In this document: piece after piece, positions 52,683 through 62,000 of the stretch
Numbering within the stretch: position 1 is the stretch's first letter
Layout: every line of letters begins with the position of its first letter
From: Tubiluchus corallicola
Lineage: Eukaryota > Priapulida > Priapulimorpha > Priapulimorphida > Tubiluchidae
Length of the DNA stretch: 62,000 bases
Direction: 5' to 3'
Assembly: GCA_030141605.1 (NCBI GenBank)
Contig: JAQGDQ010000234.1
Coordinates: forward strand, 1-62,000
The notes under the pieces: model-generated
The model's input: the letters and a program-made list of their open reading frames with translations, nothing else
The model's database searches: none
What the model was told of the DNA's origin: nothing
Made by a program: the position numbers and the translations under genes

Positions 52683-52708
52683 CTAAATATAGTAACGAGC
52701 GCTGATTG
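52683..52708 (+). promoter_or_regulatory. Candidate MEF2 site and inverted CCAAT box upstream of KLF
   Basis: CTAAATATAG (52683-52692) fits the MEF2 consensus YTAWWWWTAR exactly. ATTGG (52704-52708, within CTGATTGGCTGG) is an inverted CCAAT box with NF-Y-like flanks. A TTATATA at 52669-52675 could be a TATA box instead. These lie 154-193 bases before the start codon in a GC-richer patch. No transcription start is known. Confidence 0.4.
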
Positions 52709-52861
52709 GCTGGCGGCCCGCTGCAGTGGTATAGTACCAGATTGATAGTAATAACGTTTCATAGCTGTACACAGTGTGAACCGAGAAAGTTCATTAAAAT
52801 TGAATTAAGTTAATAGTATCAAGGAAGAAAAGTAGCAAAAGCAGGAGAAATTAAGTCTGGA

Positions 52862-54705
<1,844 letters not shown>

Positions 54706-56990
54706 AACATGGCCTTAACATTTTTTACCATGGTGCCTGTCGCATTTCATAGCTTCTTTGCAAAAGTTTGCATTTGAGAGTGTCAGTTTTAAATCCTTGT
54801 TGTAAGTTTGTTACTGATGTGGTAGTTGCTTGTAAATTTGAAAGTAGGTTGTTGCATTGATTTGCATATCATGCAGAGGTCTACATTGTTTGATCTCTGG
54901 TACATTAAATTGAACTGGTGCTGGATTGATGTTGTGCACTATATGGAATGTGCACAATGGTATGTTTTTATGAAACTAGTTGTGCTTTGTTAATTTTGCA
55001 TAATTATGGTCTAATACATTTATCATCATCCATTCAAGCCAAAGGCAAAGCTACTGAGCTTTTATAACCGATAAAGCATCTGAGATGCACTTCTGTTCAC
55101 TTGAAACATGGCCCGGTGCTTCACGTGGCTTACAAAATACTGTTTTTCTTGTTATTGTTGGAACTTTGTGTATAATTATATAAATTAATATTTTTGTTAT
55201 CTTAGATAAGACTCCACACGTTGATCGTGATACTGGAGAGTCAAGTAGCATCGTTAATACTGTTAGAATCCAATTGTACTGGAAAGTTGACATTAAAAGA
55301 TGTAGTCATGTAGCAGTTGTGCTTTAAAAGTATATTTTATAGAAGAAGCAGTTAATACTAAACAAAATGTTAGAGATATTCTCATTAATGTAGGTATTTT
55401 GCATACCACTAAAATTTGTAAACTTAGGTGTAAATATGTACCTCTACACAAACATTGGAATATAATTTTGTTATGCTTGACTCATAATATAATGCGTTTT
55501 TGTAGCTTATTTCCAGAGAAGAATATATGTACAGGGCCTACAGAAATTCCAGGAGAGATCGTATCTCAGACTGGGTGTTTCTGCGCTTCGTTAGAAGTGT
55601 TGACTGGAAGGGGTGCACAACAGCTGATTACTCCGAATTTGCCATTAGCGTACATGGTTAACGGTTATACGTCAACTTTCACAAAATTCTGTACACCCAA
55701 CCATACGTTGTTTTTTTAGGATGATATATTATAACTCTCTATTTTGAGCATATAAACATATATACATGTGCCCTCTATTTGCAGGGCTGTATAACAATTA
55801 ACAGTATTTACATGTCATTTTTAGCAATTTACAATATAGTTATGCTAGCATTGTATTAACATTACCTTCTTAACTGACGCTGACATCAATTACCTAAAAT
55901 TAATTAATCCCACTGGGTTAGTGACAAAATAAAATTACCTAACAAATAGTAGCAAAGTTAATTAGAATCAAATATCATGAGAAACTAACATGTAATTAAT
56001 ATCCTGTTGCTGCAAAACAAGTTTTCTCGTTTAATGCGACTTACGACCTTAATAGTGAACTTGTGACGTCAACAAAGTAAAAGTCGAAAAATTTTAATTC
56101 AAGACAGACAATCAGTTAATGATATCAACAAATGGCTGGTTAATAAGCCTATTTATCGTACTGTGACAAGCAGTGAACAACTGGCTTATAATAGCTAAGG
56201 AAGTTAACGGAACCTCTAGTCTTAAGTTTTAGCTAGGAAATAGACTTATTAAAGTATCGATGAATCAGATATCAGAATGGCGGTATAGCAATAACTATTT
56301 TATTATCGTAATAGGATTCGAAGCAATCAGATTAACGGCGGCAAACAGCAAGAGCTATAAATGTAGTAATTTCTTCATTTTTGTTCGTTTGATTTTTAAT
56401 GATTCGTTATGTCCATACTTTCACAATACTTTTTTTTTAAATGAACCATTGCTTCACTAGATTAAACATAAATGAAGTATAGTAATTTACGAAAATAAAA
56501 ACCACTCGACTGATTCTGCACTTTAATTCAGAATTATCTGTTCTGTATATAGCTTTGAGCGAACACTGTAATACATTCATTGAACACTTGGTGTGCTCAG
56601 AAAATGTGTTGTTTGGTTCATTAGTTTTTTATTAGTAATTTCCAATTGGAAAACAACCAGCTATGTCAATTAGTGAGCCAGTTAAAATTAATGACGTATG
56701 GTTATCAACATGAAGGTCAACAATAATTGTAGACCTATCTGCTGTACCTCTTGTAGCATATATGATTATATACGCGCTCAGCTGCACGATTTTACGCGCG
56801 CTAAGTGAATTATGCATACTCACGACAATAATTTCTTTTCTTACAAAAATTTTAGGCGTTTTATAAGTTACATGGCAATTATAATTAGGCAATGAACGAG
56901 GATTCACACAGAAGTCTTCAAGTCTAGCTCCAGCCTGTCCAGTCATATACAATGAGTTAAATTTTGTCGCAGTTTTCTGATTACTCACAG
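54706..56990. other. KLF 3' UTR and downstream DNA
   Basis: ATTAAA variants at 54904-54909 and 55292-55297 and the first AATAAA at 55928-55933 are candidate poly(A) signals. No further gene recognised. Confidence 0.45.
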
Positions 56991-57000
56991 GTAATATCGG

Positions 57001-57925
57001 TTTTGCAGCAGGGCTCAGTACTTGGACCAGTTTTGTTACTAATGTCTGTTAACGATGTGTAACTGAATCGCGCATCAATCTTATTTCAAAAAATTTTTGC
57101 TGATGACATCAAATTTTATTCAGGCAGAAAACTGAAAAACTGCGTACAGCTCCAGCAATCCGCAACCAAGTTTAAATGATATGGTCAAACACTTGGCAAT
57201 TGCAACTTGCTGACAATCAGTGCTGTCTCCTCAGCATTAATTGAGATGATCACGTCGAATATTGGTCAGATTCTGTTGCCTTCCATCTGTCTCCACGTAC
57301 CGAGAACCGACTAGGGGTTTTAATTGACTCCAAAAAATTTTAATGTTCATTTAACATATAGCTAATATTTGTCAAAAAAGCTTATTTTGTGTGAATGTTT
57401 TATTTAAATTTTGTTCTTCGTGATCTTCATATTTTAACCGGTGTATATTGTGTTTATGTTCAACGTGTGGAACTCTTTCATTAATGTCTAATGCACCCAG
57501 GCCCATACAATTATAGGTTCAACTGACAGACTAGAAATAATACAGAGAATATTCTCTTGCCGCTTGCTTGGCCTCTCATTTAGGACAGGGTGTCCACACA
57601 ATCGAAGGATTGAAATTCTAAAACTCACACCTTTAGAGCTTAGACGTTTGAAAGAGGACTTAACTATACTTTTAAAATTGTACGCACTTATATGAATGTG
57701 CATTTAATATTTATTTCACTTAGTAGTAACTCTACCGGTGGTCACGCATACCAGTAACTAATTGTTGTTCCTGACGTTGGTGTAAAAAATTAATCATTTT
57801 TTGTGCGTACAATATCCTTGTGGAACGCTATACCAGAAGAAGCTATTCAGTCAAACTCAGTTAAAGCTTTCAAATCTGCCTTAAACAGATGTGATTTTAA
57901 TAACAAATTTAAAATACTTCGTTAA
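57001..57925 (+). mobile_element. Degenerate CR1/jockey-like LINE reverse transcriptase remnant
   Basis: Consecutive blocks in changing frames: QQGSVLGPVLLLMSVNDV (RT motif PQGSVLGPLLF..yiND), then FADDIKFYSGRKL (the RT catalytic Asp pair, FADD form), WSNTWQLQLA, RLGVLIDS, and near the end TISLWNAIPEEAIQSNSVKA, FKSALNR, typical of the C-terminal end of CR1/jockey proteins. Many stops and frame changes; inactive and 5'-truncated. Confidence 0.75.
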
Positions 57926-59469
57926 TTTGTGGTGTTCTTCATTGGCAGTATAATTTTCATTTTAACTCCTAAAACACGTGCGTCGGACGCTTTTAGTGTA
58001 ACCAACTCTTATGCTGATTGTAAAATGTTTTTTTTATTTATTTTAATTAACTACTATTTTTAATTATAGTGCTGTGGTGCGAATGCTAACTTGCGGACAC
58101 CATAAGTCATATCGTGTTTAATTTTTTTTTCGAAAATAGGTAAAATCTTTGCTGCTCTTGAATACAACTTAATTTCGAAGCAAAGAAAAAGAGAAATTGT
58201 AAATTGCAATATTGTAATTAAGCGCTGGCTGTTCCAGCACACTGAATTGTTGTCAGGGGTGCAAATAATTTACATTAAATTAATCTACTGTAACTAAGCA
58301 GCATGCTTTGTCGCATAATACAGAAATACAATGTCACGCTCAGCTCTGGCTACGGTATCCTTGCATGATCAAGTCACATTGACTCACGTTGGACATAACA
58401 GCACAATGCGTTGGTACTGGTGCCCATATGTCTTGGCGCTCACATGTCTGAGCAATTCACCATGTCTGTAGACGGAAAAGTACAGGTAATACAAAAACAG
58501 CCTATTGTCGCGAATAACACATGCAAGTAGCTAATGATCCTCACTGAAAATACTCCCGTACTCTATGCGAGAGTATTCCTGACGAATTATAAATAGAATT
58601 TATCTAATTACTTTTGCATTTACAGCCAGTGTTAATTTTCTCTTCTGCAAATTAAGCACAATTTTATATTTCTAGTAAACTTATTGTGTTAATTCACCTA
58701 ATTTAATAGGTTACTATGTTTTCAATCAGCAACTGATCATAAGGTTCAAAGTAATGCAAATAAAACAAAAATAGTCTGCTATTCTGCAGCATGCAGCTGA
58801 GTAACGTGTAATTGGAAAGCAGATTAAAAAATGAGTTTGTAACGTAAATGAATGGGATACGGTTCAAGTCAAAAATGAGAAAGACGAAGAAAACCTGCTT
58901 CTTTAGTTGCTTGCCCACGTGGATTACACAGAGTATGTCAGCCAGCGAAAATTACGATTAAATCGAATCACATAAATACTTAAACAGGAAGACTAGTTTA
59001 ATAGCACAGGTGTGGCAAAGACGGCGAAAGAGAGAAGATGTTGACTGGATAATTAGGCAGCACAGTAATATTCTTGCACTGTATATAGCAGAAGCCAAAT
59101 TATTGATACGAAATGACATACTGAAATTCACGAAACTGAACTGACATAATAAATCACTATACTTGATCTAGTATACAAATCAAAGACGCCTACTAAATCG
59201 CCAAAAAAGAAAAAGAAAAAGGAAAAGTACAATTACGTACGACTTCGCAACAACAGGACTGAACTGAACACATTATAAAGAATGGGTAACAAAATCGACG
59301 TCAATCACAATCTGTCCAAAGGGATCGAAAATTGGTTCAAAGATAGGCAACATTGCATGTGCACGAAACGCGGAAACACTGAAAACTTTAAAAATTGAAG
59401 GTGATGTTAAAATAGAAAGTAGCAAGCAGTGCATGTTTTTCTTCACCGCGAAAGTGTGACAACTAGTAA

Positions 59470-59790
59470 GAAATTAAGTCTTAACACAAGACATCGATTA
59501 TTTAATGCATACATTACTAGCGCATGTAGAATTTGTACTTGTATTGTTGTAGAACAGTGAAACGTGGTTTTTAACGATATCTCAAGAAAAACAGATTGAC
59601 ACGTTTCTTAGAAGTCTCCTAAGGAAAGTTTTTAGGATAAGATGGCCGTTCATGATCAAAAATGAAGAGTTACACTCTAGAACGAAAAAAATTACTTGGA
59701 GTTCAAAAGTCAAGCTCGAACTCGAAGATTAATATGGTTAGGACACCTCAGAATCAGATTACCAAATGAAACACCAGTCAGAATCGCCTA
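59470..59790 (+). mobile_element. Second LINE remnant, C-terminal region of a different family
   Basis: Blocks SLNTRHRLFNAYITS, then NSETWFLTISQEKQIDTFLR, SLLRKVFRIRWPFMIKNEEL, HSRT and, after a stop and frame change, TRRLIWLGHLRIRLPNE match the usual order LYGSETW..LRRIL.IRWP..I.NEEL..RT..RR..WLGH..R of non-LTR element ORF2 ends. Inactive. Confidence 0.65.
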
Positions 59791-59795
59791 AAAAG

Positions 59796-59835
59796 TAGGG
59801 TTACCATATTGTCTGAGTTGAAAAAGAGGACACTT
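59796..59835. mobile_element. DNA transposon terminus-like sequence
   Basis: TAGGGTTACCATATTGTCTG then AGTTGAAAAAGAGGACAC resembles a transposon end. It stands about 170 bases beyond the 3' end of the broken transposase-like gene on the minus strand. No partner end seen. Confidence 0.3.
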
Positions 59836-60004
59836 TTTCGCACACTTTTAAGTAAGCAAAAATGACAGGTCTAGTGTCTATTATTGTATTAAAACAATGC
59901 AAAATAAAATGCAAATTATACAAATAGGCCTACATGTACTCTAATAGCAATACCAAATGGCTGTAGTGCAAAAAACATTAACCCCACAACACAAACATAC
60001 TACA

Positions 60005-60488
60005 CCACAATAACGTATATTGCTAAGTGCTTTCGCAACCATGTCAACAGAATGAGGAGCCAACACATAGTTAACAATTGCTTCTGTTTTTGTTCGAGCA
60101 CACGACATCTTTCGTGCAATATCGGAATCGGGCAATATTGTTGTTAACAGGCCACAAGTACAATCCATAGATTTGTAGCTGTGATGGTGCTTGACGGTAT
60201 GAAAGGCCAGTGTTCCTTCAGCCGCCGACACAACACAGAATCGTCAGTTTTTGAGCCAGGTTTTACAAAAACATCTGTGGCTCTTGTGGACGAACTTTCT
60301 CCTCAACACTCTTACCATTTCTGTGTGCTGACCTGGGCATCCAAATCAAGCGCATCTTTATTTGCAACAGAAATGAAAGTTACGCCACCACATGTCGAGC
60401 ATTCGGATTCCCGGTAATATGGACCTGTGCGAAAACACGGGTACTTGGCCTTCATTTCATCTGTAAATGCACACTGTCGTTTCGGCAT
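60005..60488 (-). pseudogene. Broken transposase-derived gene fragment (hAT-like, uncertain)
   Basis: From ATG at 60488 the minus strand reads MPKRQCAFTDEMKAKYPCFR, then a C-x2-C finger-like segment (ECSTCGGVTFISVANKD). Two in-frame stops follow near 60325-60315. A frameshift near 60225 leads into AEGTLAFHTVKHHHSYKSMD, then KMSCARTKTEAIVNYVLAPH. The second part resembles a widespread uncharacterised transposase-like family in invertebrates; I assign hAT only tentatively. Homology fades after about 60010, so it is also truncated. Confidence 0.5.
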
Positions 60489-60599
60489 TGCTACTTTCTA
60501 ATTAACTTTTACCAGTTGCTGAAAACAGCGAAACTATACAAATTTAAAGAAATTCACATAAACAACAAACAAAATGGCTCCCGGAAGCTGACGCCATTT

Positions 60600-62000
60600 T
60601 AAGTCGTTAGCGAATACGCCGAGTATCGACAGCGGTGTGAGTCATGTGACCCATAGTGATGTGCGCATCGCTTACTTTTATTCAGTAAATATGTACACAA
60701 AGCTTTTACAAGTGTTGCATTTTGATATGTTAGCAACATCTTGTATTTAAAATTAACGAGCTTTTCTTTGTCTCGTACTGTCGTACGCCTCTGCAGTCCG
60801 TACATACTTACGGATTGAGCCAAAACCCGTGAACTTCCTCGTGAACAACTTCGCAAATTTTTTAGCAGTACGTTGTCTAATTAATGAGTAACTAGCTTTT
60901 TTGTATTTCATGGGAAATGCCTTGGAGCTGCACTTACGCCTTTTCCGGTGAAAAAATTGAATTAGCGCAGCTCTATTGATGACGTAGCAGAGTGTACACG
61001 CAGCTTGTTGTGATACTGTAGTACACAACTGGGCTAAAAATAAAGTTGTTATTACTACATTACAGTATTTGACCTTGGGTGGGATAGGTAGTCAGCTGAT
61101 AGAAATGATTGCCGTTGCGGTCATTCACATGTTTTCATCAAATTCTGCAAAAGCCATATATTTTACTACCGTCGAAAGTTAGGTCCATTATAGTATATTC
61201 TAATAGATGTGTAAACAATCATCGCGCAAAAGTATACCTATAGCATATTGTGAACCTTCTTGTGGCATTAATTGAAAACATCATCAGCAATACAAGCTGC
61301 AACAGTGTGGGTCTTGGTAACAAAAGTTCGTTTCTTGTAAAACAAGTCCGATAAAGTAACTTCATTCTGCTAGAAGAATTAATGAATTTGTAAACACAGA
61401 GAAACTTACTGAAGCATAATTATAATGCTAGTGTGACAATTTTTAGTGACAGCTTCATTTTATCAGCCTTGACAAAAAATATGTGAATCCCATAGACAAA
61501 GAGACTATAACATATTAGCTATAGAATTATTGATTAAACATATATGAACATTTTTAACTTTGTCGTGTTTCAGTCAGTTAAATTAGTAAGACTTTTAATA
61601 TCAACCAATACTTTAAGCATTGTTCATTAACTTTTGTTTTTACATGGTAACAACATGATTACACTGCAGTATTATTAAAATATTAGGATTAAATAAAATT
61701 CTTGTGGTCAGCTGGACTGAAATAAAAATTAATGATAATAATACATTATTAACATAATAATGTGGTTCGATGACAAAATAATTATTTATTGTGTTATTTC
61801 AAGCAAGATCATTCTGACACTCATTCTCGTACAAAGTTGAAAAAAGTATATGTAGTACAAAATAATCTAGTACAACGCCCTTTTTGCTACACAAGGATTA
61901 ACAATTTGCAGTTTGTCAATTTACGATTTACAATGTTTTTTCTTTCTTTAATATTTAAAATTCAGGAAGAAGAGGCATCATAAACAAAATTTTAGCGCAA
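60600..62000. other. 3' end of window, nothing recognised
   Basis: AT-rich. A minus-strand frame at 61028-60753 has many basic residues but no family I recognise. Confidence 0.4.

Larger units (their letters stand above)
43413..52861. other. Divergent intergenic region between MSK and KLF
   Basis: 9.4 kb holding 5' flanks of both genes, simple repeats, MITE-like and 5S-derived sequences. No gene recognised. Open frames of 60-111 codons here lack homology I can identify. Confidence 0.55.

Noticed and set aside
60753-61028. 91-codon minus-strand frame rich in Lys/Arg
   Set aside because: No motif recognised and no splice or start support.

Overview
The window is AT-rich nuclear DNA from an invertebrate animal. 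The evidence is long GT-AG introns, abundant microsatellites, decayed non-LTR, Penelope-like and DNA transposons, and three conserved metazoan signalling genes. No clade-specific marker is visible, so I do not name a phylum. All gene models were built by reading splice sites and checking that phases join; every junction given keeps the reading frame.

Layout: (1) A Spred gene (EVH1 plus Sprouty cysteine-rich domain) runs on the + strand from about 0.77 to 18.04 kb. It has five well-supported coding exons and a very short predicted first coding exon. (2) An MSK gene (RPS6KA5-type tandem protein kinase) runs on the - strand from 43.41 down to 22.31 kb. It has 17 coding exons and 887 codons, all phase-consistent from start to stop. 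(3) A KLF1/2/4-class zinc-finger transcription factor runs on the + strand from 52.86 to 54.71 kb, in two coding exons (383 codons). Spred and MSK are tail-to-tail (4.3 kb between stops). MSK and KLF are head-to-head (9.4 kb between start codons).

Functionally the genes sit around one pathway. In characterised animals Spred restrains RAS-RAF-ERK signalling, MSK is a nuclear kinase switched on by ERK and p38, and KLF2/4-class factors act on growth and differentiation genes. Whether the linkage matters is not shown by the sequence.

The rest is introns and intergenic DNA rich in transposon debris. It includes a 327-bp hAT-type MITE with a perfect 8-bp target duplication, a 962-bp hAT-like element, and a shared pogo/Tigger-like terminus in two MSK introns, one copy carrying AP-1-type heptamers. 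It also includes a near-perfect 36-bp-arm hairpin, two 5S-rRNA-derived sequences, a Penelope-like GIY-YIG remnant, two LINE reverse-transcriptase remnants, a broken transposase-like gene, tRNA-like SINE pieces and long simple repeats. I see no prokaryotic-type system, CRISPR array or complete RNA gene.
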